Positions 26,604 to 37,298 of a stretch of DNA of 64,000 bases are shown piece after piece; the stretch's first letter is position 1, and each line of letters starts with the position of its first letter. A model generated the notes under the pieces. That model searched no databases. It was not told the DNA's origin and saw only the letters and a list, made by a program, of their open reading frames with translations. Source of the DNA: Neopararhizobium haloflavum (GTDB taxonomy: Bacteria > Pseudomonadota > Alphaproteobacteria > Rhizobiales > Rhizobiaceae); NCBI RefSeq assembly GCF_002750855.1, contig NZ_NWUC01000007.1, forward strand, positions 1 to 64,000, read 5' to 3'. A program made the position numbers and the translations under genes.

Positions 26604-27317
26604 CTATTTCCCGGCAGCCGTGACCGACGGGGTCTCGTCGACCTTGGGTCGTTCGCCGAGAAGCTGCGCGCCGGTCGCCATATAGTAGACCGTCTCCGCA
26701 ATGTTCGTCGCGTGATCCCCGATCCGTTCGATGTTCTTGGCGCAGAACAGGAGGTGGGTGCAGGCCGAGATGTTGCGCGGGTCTTCCATCATGTAGGTCA
26801 GGAGTTCGCGGAAGAGCGAGGTGTACATCGCATCGATCTCTTCGTCGCGCTGACGCACCGAGCTCGCCATGGCGGTGGAGCGCGTCGAATAGGCGTCAAG
26901 CACCTCCTTGAGCTGCGTCAACGCCAGTTCGGCCAGGTGCTCAAGCCCGCGAACGAGCTTCTTGGGCTGACCCGACCCCTCCACAGCGACGACGCGCTTG
27001 GCGATATTCTTGGCCAGATCGCCGACGCGTTCGAGATCGGCCGCTATGCGGATGGATCCCATGATCTCGCGCAGATCGTGTGCCATCGGCTGGCGCTTGG
27101 CGATGACGAGGATCGATCGCTCGTTGATGTCGCGCTCGGCTTCGTCCAGCACGATATCCTCCGAGATCACGCGCTGCGCCATCCCGGCATCGGAATTGAC
27201 GAGCGCAGCGATCGCGTCGCCGCCCATCCGCTCCGCGATGCCGCCCATCTCCGAGACGCGGCGGATCAGATATTTCAGTTCGTCGTCGAAGGAAGAGACG
27301 ATATGGGGGTCGGACAT
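26604..27317 (-). CDS. phoU: Phosphate signalling complex protein PhoU
   Basis: A 237-residue all-helical protein with two PhoU three-helix repeats (residues about 10-110 and 115-215). It has the metal-binding type motifs AADLERVGDLAKNIAKR and CAKNIERIGDHATNIAE. It links the Pst transporter to PhoR and represses the Pho response when phosphate is plentiful. The ATG at 27317 (MSDPHIVSSFD) matches rhizobial PhoU; the frame is open further up only as an overlap with pstB. Follows pstB by 29 bases. Confidence 0.96.
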   Translation of the reverse strand: MSDPHIVSSFDDELKYLIRRVSEMGGIAERMGGDAIAALVNSDAGMAQRVISEDIVLDEAERDINERSILVIAKRQPMAHDLREIMGSIRIAADLERVGDLAKNIAKRVVAVEGSGQPKKLVRGLEHLAELALTQLKEVLDAYSTRSTAMASSVRQRDEEIDAMYTSLFRELLTYMMEDPRNISACTHLLFCAKNIERIGDHATNIAETVYYMATGAQLLGERPKVDETPSVTAAGK

Positions 27318-27346
27318 GTCGAATACCTCGATGCGTCGAAAACCGG

Positions 27347-28195
<849 letters not shown>

Positions 28196-28202
28196 GGTCG
28201 GT

Positions 28203-29492
28203 TCACCACCGTGTTTCGAGGCGTTTGCGAAGGTATATCGCAATGCCGTTCATTATGATCATAAAGCCGAGCAGAACCATGATGGCTGCGGACGTGCGCG
28301 CGGTGAAACCCCGCTCCGGACTGTCCGCCCATATATAGATTTGCGTCGGCAGGGCGGTCGAAGGTGACATCATGCTGTCGGGCGCGGCAGTGATAAACGC
28401 GTTCATCCCGATCAGGAGGAGTGGAGCAGTCTCCCCAAGCGCCTGCGCCATGCCGATGATCGTGCCTGTCATGATCCCTGGCAAGGCAAGCGGCAGCACG
28501 TGGTGAAGAACGGTTTGAAGCTTGGATGCGCCGACCCCAAGCGCTGCCTCACGCACCGAGGGCGGAACCGCCTTCAATGCAGCGCGCGTTGAGATAATGA
28601 TGGTCGGCAGCGTCATCAGAGCCAGCACCATCCCACCTACCAAAGGGATCGAACGCGGGAACCCAAGAAAACCGATGAAGACGGCAAGGCCGAGCAGGCC
28701 GAACACGATTGAGGGCACCGCAGCCAGATTGTTGATGTTGACTTCGATGAGGTCCGTCCAACGGTTCTTGGGAGCAAACTCTTCCAGATAGATCGCAGCT
28801 GCAATCCCGATCGGAAAGGACAGGACGAAGCAGACCAGCAGGGCGAAGAAGGAGCCTATGAGTGCGCCCTTCAGACCGGCAAGTTCGGGAAAGCGGCTGT
28901 CGGCTTCCGTAAAGAGGGCCGTGTTGAAAGGCGTGGAAACGCGCCCGTCCTGCTTGAGCTCGTAGAAGATCTCGATCTGTCGGTCGTTCACGATCCGGTA
29001 CTCTTCAGGCGTCGCGCGCGATACGAACCCCTTTTCCACTTGGTCGAGATCGTCAGCCGCCGGCACTTCCATCTGGATTGTCTGGCCGATCAGCGATGGA
29101 TCGTCGATGACAAGGTTGCGCAATTGCAGCTCGGCGCCGCGCGACAACATGGACAGCAAGTCGCCTTCATTCTCCTCCGTCACGTTGTCGAATGACGATA
29201 GCCATGCCCGCTGCATGATATCGCGATAGTTCGCATCGCCGGGGCTCTGCGCGTCGATTTCCTCGGGTGACAGGGTCACCTCGACTGACAAATGTGTTTG
29301 AACGAAAGCAGAATAGCCGGTCGAGACCATCGTCCACAAAAGCGTACCGAGCATCAAGATCGCGAGGGCGATGGCGCCAATACCGAAACCTTGCAGTCGC
29401 CGGCTCCTGGCGTGACGCCGCTTGAGGCCGATATTGCTACGATTTGCCTCGTCGGCCCAGCCTGACGCCGGTGGTCGGGTCGTGTCAGTCAT
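28203..29492 (-). CDS. pstA: Phosphate ABC transporter permease PstA
   Basis: A 429-residue inner-membrane permease. One TM segment near 37-60 is followed by a large periplasmic region (about 65-200), longer than in E. coli but typical of alphaproteobacteria. The core permease domain with five TM segments has the coupling motif [26 protein letters not shown] that contacts PstB. The start overlaps the end of pstC by eight bases, suggesting translational coupling. Confidence 0.94.
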   Translation of the reverse strand: MTDTTRPPASGWADEANRSNIGLKRRHARSRRLQGFGIGAIALAILMLGTLLWTMVSTGYSAFVQTHLSVEVTLSPEEIDAQSPGDANYRDIMQRAWLSSFDNVTEENEGDLLSMLSRGAELQLRNLVIDDPSLIGQTIQMEVPAADDLDQVEKGFVSRATPEEYRIVNDRQIEIFYELKQDGRVSTPFNTALFTEADSRFPELAGLKGALIGSFFALLVCFVLSFPIGIAAAIYLEEFAPKNRWTDLIEVNINNLAAVPSIVFGLLGLAVFIGFLGFPRSIPLVGGMVLALMTLPTIIISTRAALKAVPPSVREAALGVGASKLQTVLHHVLPLALPGIMTGTIIGMAQALGETAPLLLIGMNAFITAAPDSMMSPSTALPTQIYIWADSPERGFTARTSAAIMVLLGFMIIMNGIAIYLRKRLETRW

Positions 29493-30864
29493 AGCGTTCT
29501 CTGTATTTCTTGACGATGTTCAGTGCGAAGACGTTCAGACCAAGCGTAGAGATGAAAAGCACTAGCCCCAGTCCGAAAGCGGCCAGCGTCTTGGGGTTGT
29601 CGAAGGATGAATCACCGATAAGCAGGGTCACGATCTGCACCGTGACAGTGGTTACCCCTTCGAATGGATTCAGTGTCAAACGAGCGATCAGGCCGGCGGC
29701 CATGACGACGATCATCGTTTCACCGATTGCCCGGCTCACTGCCAGCAGCACGCCACCGACGATTCCGGGAAGCGCTGCAGGCAAGAGGACACGCGAAACC
29801 GTCTCTGCCCGGGTCGCCCCCATGGCAAGCGAAGCATCGCGCAGCGAGCGCGGCACGGCGGTAATCGCATCGTCGGAAAGCGAGGAGATAAAGGGAATAA
29901 TCATGATGCCCATGACCCCGCCTGCAGCCAGCGCCGAATTGGCGGCCACGTCGAGACCAACCATCTCTCCATAACGTCGCAACGCAGGGGCAACCGTGAG
30001 CACGGCAAAGAAGCCGTAGACGATCGTCGGAATACCGGCGAGGATTTCAAGAACCGGCTTTACGATGGTTCGCACACGCGGCGAGGCAAATTCGGCAAGA
30101 TAGATCGCCGAGAACAGTCCGATAGGCAGGGCCACCATCATCGAGATCAACGCGATGAAGATCGTTCCCCAGAAAACGGGGACGGCGCCAAAGGCTCCAG
30201 CGCCCGCGATCTGATCTTCCCGGATGGGAATCTGCGGTTCCCAGTTCAGCCCAAAAAGGAACTCGTTGACCGGCACCAGAGTGAAGAATGCCCAACTTTC
30301 GAAGACCAACGCACCGATGATACCGACAGTCGTGAGGATCGCTATGCACGAGGCAAGGACCAACAGGCCACTGACGATTGCTTCGACCTTGTTTCTCGCC
30401 CGAAATTCAGGAGCAATACGACTGAAGCCCCAACCAGCGCATAGGGCGCCCAGTGCAAGGCAACTGACATACATCAGCGTGCGCGACCATCCCTGAGCCT
30501 CGACATAGTAGGCCGCCGCATCCCGCATATATGGCTCAGGCTCGCCGAACGTTCGGCCCGAGATGACTTGAAAGACTTCTCGAATGAGAGCCCCTGCCTG
30601 ACGGCGGTCAATCCCCTCCGTGACGTCGGACGGCAGCGATGCAATGGTCAACGAGCGGATGATACCTTCATCGATCGCAACCCAGGCCAGCATCAGGCAG
30701 ACGGCGGGCAGCGCGAACAGGAATGCCACGAAAGCGCCCGAATATTGCGGCCTCGAATGAAGAACGCTTCCGGCTTGAAGTGCCGACCGGGATCGCGCAA
30801 CACCCATTGCATAGCCTAGCAACGCGATGACAAGAATCAGACCGGTGAGGGTCAGGACGGTCAT
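29485..30864 (-). CDS. pstC: Phosphate ABC transporter permease PstC
   Basis: A 459-residue permease, the partner of PstA. It begins with a TM segment, has a second at about 47-68, a periplasmic domain, and the permease core with the coupling loop RDASLAMGATRAETVSRVLLPAALPG. Like PstA it is the longer alphaproteobacterial form. It lies after pstS with an intrinsic terminator in the 103-base gap, so it is expected to be transcribed less than pstS. Confidence 0.94.
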   Translation of the reverse strand: MTVLTLTGLILVIALLGYAMGVARSRSALQAGSVLHSRPQYSGAFVAFLFALPAVCLMLAWVAIDEGIIRSLTIASLPSDVTEGIDRRQAGALIREVFQVISGRTFGEPEPYMRDAAAYYVEAQGWSRTLMYVSCLALGALCAGWGFSRIAPEFRARNKVEAIVSGLLVLASCIAILTTVGIIGALVFESWAFFTLVPVNEFLFGLNWEPQIPIREDQIAGAGAFGAVPVFWGTIFIALISMMVALPIGLFSAIYLAEFASPRVRTIVKPVLEILAGIPTIVYGFFAVLTVAPALRRYGEMVGLDVAANSALAAGGVMGIMIIPFISSLSDDAITAVPRSLRDASLAMGATRAETVSRVLLPAALPGIVGGVLLAVSRAIGETMIVVMAAGLIARLTLNPFEGVTTVTVQIVTLLIGDSSFDNPKTLAAFGLGLVLFISTLGLNVFALNIVKKYRERYD

Positions 30865-30907
30865 GGCTGGGAAACTCCCGAAAGCATTCTGGACGATCAG
30901 GTCGGTC

Positions 30908-30946
30908 TAAAAAATCTGGCCTGGCGACACATCGTCACCAGGCCAG
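30908..30946 (-). terminator. Intrinsic terminator between pstS and pstC
   Basis: On the minus strand CTGGCCTGG and CCAGGCCAG form a perfect 9-bp stem, extended by a GAC/GTC pair, and are followed by ATTTTTTAG. It lies after the pstS stop and within the pst operon, consistent with partial termination giving excess binding protein over permease. Confidence 0.85.
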
Positions 30947-30967
30947 GTCCAATCAAGTGTTGAGCGT

Positions 30968-32005
30968 TTAGTCCGCGTAGCGGGTGAACTCGCCGCCCTC
31001 GGTAGCAGCCGTTCGCACTTCCTCGCGGCGTGCTTCATCGGCCGGCACCAGGCCACGTTCTACGAGATATCCATTCTCGCCCATCGATTCTTCCGACACA
31101 TACTCTTCAACGAATTCCTGAAGACCAGGAATGGCGTTGCGGTGAGCGTTTTTGACGTAGAAGAAGAGCGGACGAGCAACGCCGTAGGATCCGTCTCCGA
31201 TCGTCTCGGCGGATGGCTCCACGCCTTCAATGGACACCGGCTGAAGCGTGTCCATGTTCTCATAAAGAAAGGAATAGCCGAAGATGCCAACAGCTTCTGG
31301 GTTCTGCTGAAGACGCTGGACGATCAGGTTGTCATTTTCACCCGCTTCGACGAACGGACCGTCCTGGCGCATGCGCGAGCAGGTCTCTTCCATTTCCTCT
31401 TCGCCCAAGGCAGCGATTGCCTCGAACTCGCTGCAGCCTTCCATCATGACCAGCTCAACGAAAGCGTCGCGCGTGCCGGAGGTCGGCGGAGGGCCGAAGG
31501 CTTCGATCTCAGCATCAGGCAGCGTATCGTCGATTTCCGACCAGTTTGTGTAGGGGTTGTCGACGATCTCGCCGTCGACTTCGACCTGCGCTGCGAGAGC
31601 CTGGAACAGCTGCGCCTTGGTGACGTCGAAGGTCTCACCATCGCGGCTAACGGCAATGGACAAACCGTCCGAACCGATCTGGACTTCCGTGATGTCTTCG
31701 ACACCGTTCTCCACGCAAAGCTCATATTCACCCTCGGTCATCGCGCGCGACGCACCGGTAATGTCGGGGAATTCTTCACCGACGCCTTCGCAGAAAATCT
31801 GCATACCACCGCCAGTACCAGTCGATTCCAGCACGGGCGCAGCAAAATCGGTCGTGTTGGAGAACTGCTCGACGACGGCCTGCGTATAGGGAAATACTGT
31901 CGAAGATCCGACGATCTGGATCTGTTCACGCGTCTGCGCGGCGGCGTAGCCGACGAAGGCAGTCGACGCGACGAGTGCGGCAACCGAAAGTTTAAGAGCG
32001 TTCAT
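30968..32005 (-). CDS. pstS: Phosphate ABC transporter substrate-binding protein PstS
   Basis: A periplasmic phosphate-binding protein of 345 residues. The signal peptide covers residues 1-24 (LKLSVAALVASTAFVGYAAA, cleavage before QTREQ). The mature part has IVGSSTVFPYTQAVVEQF and ESTGTGGGMQIFCEGVGEEFPDITGASRAM, typical of the PstS-like family in alphaproteobacteria. The ATG at 32005 is fixed by the signal peptide. Two Pho-box repeats lie about 90-130 bases upstream, directly after the phoR stop, so it has its own PhoB-dependent promoter. Confidence 0.96.
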   Translation of the reverse strand: MNALKLSVAALVASTAFVGYAAAQTREQIQIVGSSTVFPYTQAVVEQFSNTTDFAAPVLESTGTGGGMQIFCEGVGEEFPDITGASRAMTEGEYELCVENGVEDITEVQIGSDGLSIAVSRDGETFDVTKAQLFQALAAQVEVDGEIVDNPYTNWSEIDDTLPDAEIEAFGPPPTSGTRDAFVELVMMEGCSEFEAIAALGEEEMEETCSRMRQDGPFVEAGENDNLIVQRLQQNPEAVGIFGYSFLYENMDTLQPVSIEGVEPSAETIGDGSYGVARPLFFYVKNAHRNAIPGLQEFVEEYVSEESMGENGYLVERGLVPADEARREEVRTAATEGGEFTRYAD

Positions 32006-32092
32006 GGAAGTCTCCCTGGTGGGCTTGATTGGGGCGCCTGGTGGCAACCGCTTGGTGCCGACCTTTGTGCGGCGAGGCCCTTCTAGCACTCC

Positions 32093-32136
32093 CGACGCTT
32101 AGGTTTTATGACAGTTCGGTTACGGTTGTATGACAG
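32093..32136 (-). promoter_or_regulatory. Pho box (PhoB-binding direct repeats) for pstS
   Basis: On the minus strand CTGTCATACAA, CCGTAACCGAA and CTGTCATAAAA run as consecutive 11-base units; CTGTCAT recurs exactly 22 bases apart (32136-32130 and 32114-32108). This matches the PhoB-box pattern of 11-bp direct repeats. The repeats begin two bases after the phoR stop and precede pstS. Confidence 0.85.
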
Positions 32137-32137
32137 C

Positions 32138-33544
32138 TCAAATATCTGTTTTTAAAATGTTTTCTTCAGATTTCCCGGAATCGGGATATCGAGCCACACG
32201 GGCCAATCTGACAATGAAGGATGCGCCCTGCCCCTTCTGAGACCGGACAATCAGCCGGCTGCGGTGACGTGTCAGGATGTGCTTGACGATGGCAAGGCCG
32301 AGCCCGGTCCCCTTCTTGGAACGGCTGGACTCGATATCGACGCGATAGAACCGCTCCGTCAGCCGCGGAACATGCTCCGCAGCGATACCCGGCCCATAAT
32401 CGCGCACGGTCACTTCGACCATGTCCTCGCCGGTTTCCGTCTCGTTCCCTGCCATCGCACGCAGCGACAGATCGACCCGCCCGCCCGACTGGCCGTACTT
32501 GCAGGCATTTTCAACAAGGTTCTGGAAGACCTGGATCAGTTCGTCCTCGTCGCCGCGCACATGGAGCCTGGTTTCCGGCGGCGTGAACGCAAGCGCGACA
32601 CCGAGTTCGTCTGCCAGCGGGCGAAGCGCTCCGCACACATGTTCCAGCACGCGCGCGATATCGACCGCTGCGGTCGGGGCGACATGGGCCTTGAGTTCGA
32701 GGCGCGACAGCGACATCAAATCGTCGACGAGCCGCGTCATGCGCGTGGCCTGGTCGTACATGATATCGAGGAACTGCGCCTGCGCCTTCGCGTCGGACCG
32801 CGCCGGTCCGCGGATCGTTTCGATGAAGCCGGTGAGCGACGCCAGCGGAGTGCGCAGTTCGTGGCTCGCGTTAGCAACGAAATCCGTGCGCATGCGGTCC
32901 ATGCGCCGCGCCTCGCTCATGTCCCTGAACGTCAAGAGATAAAGGCGCGCGGTCGGCTCTTGCGAGGGCGTTCCCGAAAGCGGCGCGCAGCGGGCGGTCA
33001 GCCATCGCTCGGCCGGCACGCGCTCGTTGTGTTCGACCGTTGCCGGATCCCCGTCCCGGATAACCTTCTCGACGATGGCAAGGATGGCGGGCGAGCGAAT
33101 GCGCCGTGAAAGATGGGCGTCCGGTTCCACGACACCGAACATGGCGATCGCCGCGTCGTTCTGGAATTTCACGGTTCCGTCGGCCCGCAGGATGTATGCG
33201 GCCTCGTCCATTGCGTTCAGCGGCAACTCGATGGCCCGATGCCACGACAGCTCAGACTGCCGTTGCCGCCGCTGCGCAAGCCGCATGGTTCGCGACCGGC
33301 GAGGCAGCGCCGCCCCGATCGCAACGGCGGCCATGACGGCAAACCCTGCAAGCGGGGCCAACCGTCCCGCAATGACCAGCAAGGCAAGCACGACAAAAGC
33401 AAGCGCGAGGATGTGGCGCGCATCGCTGAGCCGCGCTGACAGAAGGCGCAACGCGCCATTTTCGTCCGTCGCGCCGACCCGTTCGTCTGATGGCAAATCG
33501 GAGATCGTCAAACCTCTCTTTCGTCCTTTGCGCCCATTAGGCAT
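32138..33544 (-). CDS. phoR: Phosphate regulon sensor histidine kinase PhoR
   Basis: A membrane-bound sensor kinase of 468 residues. Two close TM segments (about 45-80), a PAS-like domain (about 105-205, EAAYILRADGTVKFQNDAA), the H-box NASHELRTPLASLTGF with the phosphorylated His, and ATPase boxes NLVENACKYG, DYGPGIA and GTGLGLAIVKHI. It senses Pst/PhoU status and phosphorylates PhoB. It lies upstream of pstS in the same direction, as in rhizobia, and is divergent from ppk2. Confidence 0.92.
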   Translation of the reverse strand: MPNGRKGRKRGLTISDLPSDERVGATDENGALRLLSARLSDARHILALAFVVLALLVIAGRLAPLAGFAVMAAVAIGAALPRRSRTMRLAQRRQRQSELSWHRAIELPLNAMDEAAYILRADGTVKFQNDAAIAMFGVVEPDAHLSRRIRSPAILAIVEKVIRDGDPATVEHNERVPAERWLTARCAPLSGTPSQEPTARLYLLTFRDMSEARRMDRMRTDFVANASHELRTPLASLTGFIETIRGPARSDAKAQAQFLDIMYDQATRMTRLVDDLMSLSRLELKAHVAPTAAVDIARVLEHVCGALRPLADELGVALAFTPPETRLHVRGDEDELIQVFQNLVENACKYGQSGGRVDLSLRAMAGNETETGEDMVEVTVRDYGPGIAAEHVPRLTERFYRVDIESSRSKKGTGLGLAIVKHILTRHRSRLIVRSQKGQGASFIVRLARVARYPDSGKSEENILKTDI

Positions 33545-33629
33545 TCGTGCTTGCCGAACGCAAGATGCCTTGCAATCCGGCTGATGCTGTGGGCGGAATC
33601 AGCGCCGACAACATGACCGGAAGCGGACA

Positions 33630-34541
33630 ATGAGCCCCTCAAGCAAGAAGAATATGACACAACCGGAAACGATGGACGCCGTCGAACTTCTGCTTGAAGG
33701 CACGGTCCGCCGCTTCGACATCGATGTCTCCAGTCTGCCTGACTGGGTCGACGATCGCCACCTTGCCGCCGGCGGCTATCCCTATGACGAAAAACTGGAC
33801 AAGTCGCGATACGCGGCGGACCTGGAACGGCTGCAGATCGAACTGGTCAAGGTGCAGGCGTGGCTGGCACATTCAGGGCACCGCGTCATCGCCCTGTTCG
33901 AGGGACGCGACGCGGCCGGCAAGGGCGGCGCGATCAGCGCCGTCCGCGAATACATGAATCCCCGCAGCGCCCGCATCGTCGCCTTGCCAAAGCCGACCGA
34001 ACGCGAACAGGGCCAGTGGTACTATCAGCGCTATGTCGACCACTTTCCGACCTCGGGCGAGTTCGTTCTGTTCGATCGATCATGGTACAATCGCGCGGGC
34101 GTCGAGCCGGTGATGGGGTTTTGCACACCTGAACAGCACGTCCATTTTCTGGACGAGACACCGCATTTCGAGCGGATGCTCGTCGCCAACGGCATTTACC
34201 TGTTCAAGTTCTGGCTGAATATCGGGCGCGAGACGCAGATCAAGCGCTTCCACGACCGTCGCCACACCCCGCTCAAGGCGTGGAAACTGTCGCCGATGGA
34301 CATTGCGAGCCTGACGCGATGGGACGACTACACGCGTATGCGCGATCTGATGTTCGAGCATACCGATACGACCCATGCGCCGTGGACGGTCGTGCGCGCC
34401 AACGACAAGCGGCGAGCGCGGCTCAACCTCATTCGCCACATGCTGACGCGACTGCCCTATGATGGCAGGGATGTGGCCGCCATCGGCGCGTTGGACGAGA
34501 AGGTCATCGGGCCGCCCTCGATCCTCGAACCGAAGTCATGA
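33630..34541 (+). CDS. ppk2: Polyphosphate kinase 2
   Basis: A P-loop kinase of 303 residues that transfers phosphate between polyphosphate and nucleotides. Walker A is [10 protein letters not shown] at about 91-100 and the Walker B/lid region [18 protein letters not shown] follows; [20 protein letters not shown] is a family mark. Single-domain PPK2 of this type usually makes GTP or ATP from polyphosphate. It is divergent from phoR, so phosphate sensing and polyphosphate use are adjacent. I saw no Pho box in the 85-base gap. An ATG eight codons in (MTQPE) is an alternative start. Confidence 0.94.
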   Translation: MSPSSKKNMTQPETMDAVELLLEGTVRRFDIDVSSLPDWVDDRHLAAGGYPYDEKLDKSRYAADLERLQIELVKVQAWLAHSGHRVIALFEGRDAAGKGGAISAVREYMNPRSARIVALPKPTEREQGQWYYQRYVDHFPTSGEFVLFDRSWYNRAGVEPVMGFCTPEQHVHFLDETPHFERMLVANGIYLFKFWLNIGRETQIKRFHDRRHTPLKAWKLSPMDIASLTRWDDYTRMRDLMFEHTDTTHAPWTVVRANDKRRARLNLIRHMLTRLPYDGRDVAAIGALDEKVIGPPSILEPKS

Positions 34542-35789
34542 GGCCGGCTGGGCGCGCACGCTGAAAAGGTCGATGCGCTTGCCTTCGCCGGCCACGTCGC
34601 TGTTGACGATCAGCGCCGGCTCGGGCGACACGCCGGCCGCAAGATCGACGTCGATAACGAGGTCGCTCGGCGTTTGGTTGACGTCGAAACGGCGGCGCCC
34701 GCAATCCTCACCGGTTCCGAGGCTGCAACGGACATAGATCTGGGTGGCCTCGTCGCCTGCCGCGCGCACGGTCAGCGCGACCAACGCCGCCCCTCCCGCC
34801 AGCTGGCCCAGAACCTCGGGATCGAGCGGAATGCGCACTTCGCCGGGCGCTCCGGCATCGATCGACGCGATGCGCAGGGCCGGCGCTTCCCCCTCCTCGA
34901 CCGTCTCGACGGTCGCCGCGCCGCCCGCGACGGCACTTTCGAAAGCATCCGCATCGAAAACCGTTTGCCAGGTCCCGGAAAACTGGCCCGCGCCGACGCG
35001 CTGTGCCGGCGCATCCACGGCCGCATCGCCGCCATCCTCACTCAGCATGCCGACGCCGGAATCGGCCAGGCGGCGCCCGACCTGTTCCACGCCGCCATTG
35101 GCGGAAATCCACCAAAGGCCGAGCGCGATGAAGACGAAAAGAAATGCCAGCTGAGCGATCAGCGAGAGAACGCTGGATCCGCGCCGCCGCTTCCGCGTCT
35201 TCGCCGTGGCCGGCTCCTTCACGGGTTTGGCGCGGCCCGAGCGCGAAAAGAACCGGCGGCGCGGTCTGGGCTCACCGTGAGACGGCCCTGTGGATCTGGC
35301 CCGCCCCACCACCTCCGGTCCGAGCCGGTCATCAACCCCGCCATGCGCGACCTCGCCGCCGGCACGGGACACTGCGTCAACCGCGAGTGCTTCGGCTGTC
35401 GCCGGCGACTGCCGCGAAACGGGATCGAGCGCGACCGGCGGCGCCTCGCGCTCCGGCGCGACGTCTTCGCTGAACACAGGATCGGCGGCTCCGGGCGCAT
35501 CGCTCCGCTCAGCCCGGACCTCTGTCAATGCCGGTTCATCCGTGGATATTGTCGTATCCGGGCCAACCTGAGCCGGCGCAGGCTTGTCTGCGTAGCTGCT
35601 CTCGATCGCAGTGATCACGCCTTCGACGCGCTGGCGCTGCGCGGCCAGCGTCTGTGCATCCGCGCTCTGCTTCTGCAATGATTTTTCCAGTGCAGCGCGC
35701 GCCGACTCATAGATTCGGGCGCGGGCCGTTGCATCCGGGTTGCCGGCCCGGGCGAGCGCGTTCCTGATGGCTGTTTCCAAACCGTCCAA
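34536..35789 (-). CDS. Conserved single-TM protein of unknown function
   Basis: A 417-residue protein I recognise only as a rhizobial hypothetical. Residues 1-70 are helical ([35 protein letters not shown]), followed by a long Ala/Pro/Glu-rich and Arg-rich region (about 70-210), a TM segment near 213-235 ([19 protein letters not shown]), and a C-terminal domain (about 270-417) with beta-rich character and paired Cys ([18 protein letters not shown]). The topology suggests a cytoplasmic N-terminus and a periplasmic sensor or carbohydrate-binding-like C-terminus; this is inference. It overlaps the convergent ppk2 by six bases. Confidence 0.75.
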   Translation of the reverse strand: MDGLETAIRNALARAGNPDATARARIYESARAALEKSLQKQSADAQTLAAQRQRVEGVITAIESSYADKPAPAQVGPDTTISTDEPALTEVRAERSDAPGAADPVFSEDVAPEREAPPVALDPVSRQSPATAEALAVDAVSRAGGEVAHGGVDDRLGPEVVGRARSTGPSHGEPRPRRRFFSRSGRAKPVKEPATAKTRKRRRGSSVLSLIAQLAFLFVFIALGLWWISANGGVEQVGRRLADSGVGMLSEDGGDAAVDAPAQRVGAGQFSGTWQTVFDADAFESAVAGGAATVETVEEGEAPALRIASIDAGAPGEVRIPLDPEVLGQLAGGAALVALTVRAAGDEATQIYVRCSLGTGEDCGRRRFDVNQTPSDLVIDVDLAAGVSPEPALIVNSDVAGEGKRIDLFSVRAQPAS

Positions 35790-36052
35790 CGGTCGTGCCT
35801 TTCGAACCGGCGGGACGAGAGGCTTGACGATCCGATGGTTGCGGGATCGTCATTCCCGTTCGTCCTGGCTGCCGCCGCGTCAATGCCTGACGCCGCGCTT
35901 GGTTAAAATGTCGTTGCCGTTCGGTACCTTGTGCCAAGCTGCCGCGCAAGCCGTTCGATGCGGGCCAGCACATACCGGTCGCAAGGCATCCGCGGCGACG
36001 GCCTCGAAACACGACCAAGGCTTCTCTCCTCCGTTCGAATTTGCTAAGCATT

Positions 36053-36074
36053 TTGACGTTTTCGTAAACGTCAA
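36053..36074. promoter_or_regulatory. 22-bp inverted-repeat operator upstream of the nitronate monooxygenase gene
   Basis: TTGACGTTT (36053-36061) and AAACGTCAA (36066-36074) form a perfect 9-bp inverted repeat around TCGT. It lies 20 to 42 bases before the start codon. The sequence resembles, from memory, MerR-type operators of branched-chain/fatty-acid catabolism (LiuR-like). Confidence 0.65.
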
Positions 36075-36094
36075 TTCTCTGGAGGAAAGTGCGC

Positions 36095-37054
36095 ATGGCT
36101 CTGCCGGATATTCTCAAGCTCGGATTGCGCCTGCCGGCCGTCGCCGCGCCATTGTTCATCGTCTCGCATCCGCCGCTGGTCAAGGCCCAGTGCAAGGCTG
36201 GCGTCATCGGCTCCTTTCCTGCGCTCAATGCGCGGCCGGAAGCACAGCTCGACGAATGGCTGGCCGAGATCACCGAGGAACTGGCGGATTACGACGCAAA
36301 GCACCCAGGCAGGCCCTCGGCCCCCTTTGCGGTGAACCAGATCGTCCACCGCTCCAATCAGCGCCTCGAACACGACCTTCAAATGTGCGTGAAATACAAG
36401 GTGCCGGTGGTGATCTCTTCTCTCGGCGCCGTTCCGGAGGTCAATGATGCGATCCATTCCTATGGCGGCATCGTTCTCCACGATATCATTAACAACAGGC
36501 ACGCCCATTCGGCCATCAACAAGGGCGCCGATGGGCTCATCGCGGTCGCTGCCGGGGCCGGCGGCCACGCCGGGCCGCTATCGCCCTTCGCGCTGATCCA
36601 GGAAATCCGTGAGTGGTTCGACGGTCCGCTGCTTCTTTCCGGTGCCATTGCGACGGGCGGTGCGATCCTCGCCGCCGAAGCCATGGGCGCCGACATGGCC
36701 TATATCGGCTCGCCCTTCATCGCGACGCCAGAAGCCCGCGCGATCAACGAGTACAAGCAGATGATCGTCGAGGGCACCGCCAAGGATATCGTCTACTCGA
36801 ACTATTTCACCGGCATACCGGGCAACTACCTCAAACCCTCCATCGCCCGCGCCGGGATGGACCCGGACGCGCTGCCGCAAGCCGATCCGTCGAAAATGAA
36901 CTTCAACGGCTCCGATTCCAGGGCCAAGGCATGGAAGGACATCTGGGGCTCCGGCCAGGGCATCGGCGCAGTCAAGGACGTCGCGCCCGTTGCCGACCTC
37001 GTCGACAGGCTGGAGCGTGAATACCGCGCGGCGCGCGATCGCCTTTGCATGTGA
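36095..37054 (+). CDS. Nitronate monooxygenase family flavoprotein
   Basis: A 319-residue FMN-dependent TIM-barrel enzyme that oxidises nitronates such as propionate 3-nitronate. Visible marks: the N-terminal APLFIVSHPPLVKAQCKAGVIGSFP, GAGGHAGPLSPFALIQEI, and the phosphate-binding LLLSGAIATGGAILAAEAMGADMAYIGSPFIAT. The ATG at 36095 has a strong GGAGGAAA seven bases upstream; two further codons upstream there is another ATG (36089). It has its own promoter region with a perfect inverted repeat and is the last core gene before tRNA-Thr. Confidence 0.92.
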   Translation: MALPDILKLGLRLPAVAAPLFIVSHPPLVKAQCKAGVIGSFPALNARPEAQLDEWLAEITEELADYDAKHPGRPSAPFAVNQIVHRSNQRLEHDLQMCVKYKVPVVISSLGAVPEVNDAIHSYGGIVLHDIINNRHAHSAINKGADGLIAVAAGAGGHAGPLSPFALIQEIREWFDGPLLLSGAIATGGAILAAEAMGADMAYIGSPFIATPEARAINEYKQMIVEGTAKDIVYSNYFTGIPGNYLKPSIARAGMDPDALPQADPSKMNFNGSDSRAKAWKDIWGSGQGIGAVKDVAPVADLVDRLEREYRAARDRLCM

Positions 37055-37163
37055 GGCTGCGCGAACCGGGACGGCAACTTTGCGTTTGCCGTCTTGAAAT
37101 GCCCGTTCATTCGCGCTATCAGCCCGCACATTCGGCGCGCGCCAGACAGTTGCCCGCGCCCGG

Positions 37164-37202
37164 GCCGCTTTTGCTCAGTCGGTAGAGCACATCATTCGTA
37201 AT
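37164..37202 (+). pseudogene. 5' half of a tRNA-Thr(CGT) gene (remnant)
   Basis: Thirty-nine bases match the first 39 bases of the intact tRNA-Thr at 37299 at 36 positions, from GCCGC through the anticodon CGT and AAT. After that the similarity stops: the anticodon stem cannot close and no matching T arm or acceptor strand follows. It is therefore a tRNA fragment left by an earlier recombination or duplication. Confidence 0.8.
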
Positions 37203-37298
37203 TAGCGGGTCCGCTAGAGAATGAGGTTCGAAGCCAAAGGGTTGGCAGTGAAACGAAGAAAATAGTAGGGCGATAGTAGGTCGCCCTGCGCTTGGTGA

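Noticed and set aside
37164-37202. A second functional tRNA-Thr
   Set aside because: Only the 5' half is present; the anticodon stem, T arm and acceptor 3' strand cannot be formed.
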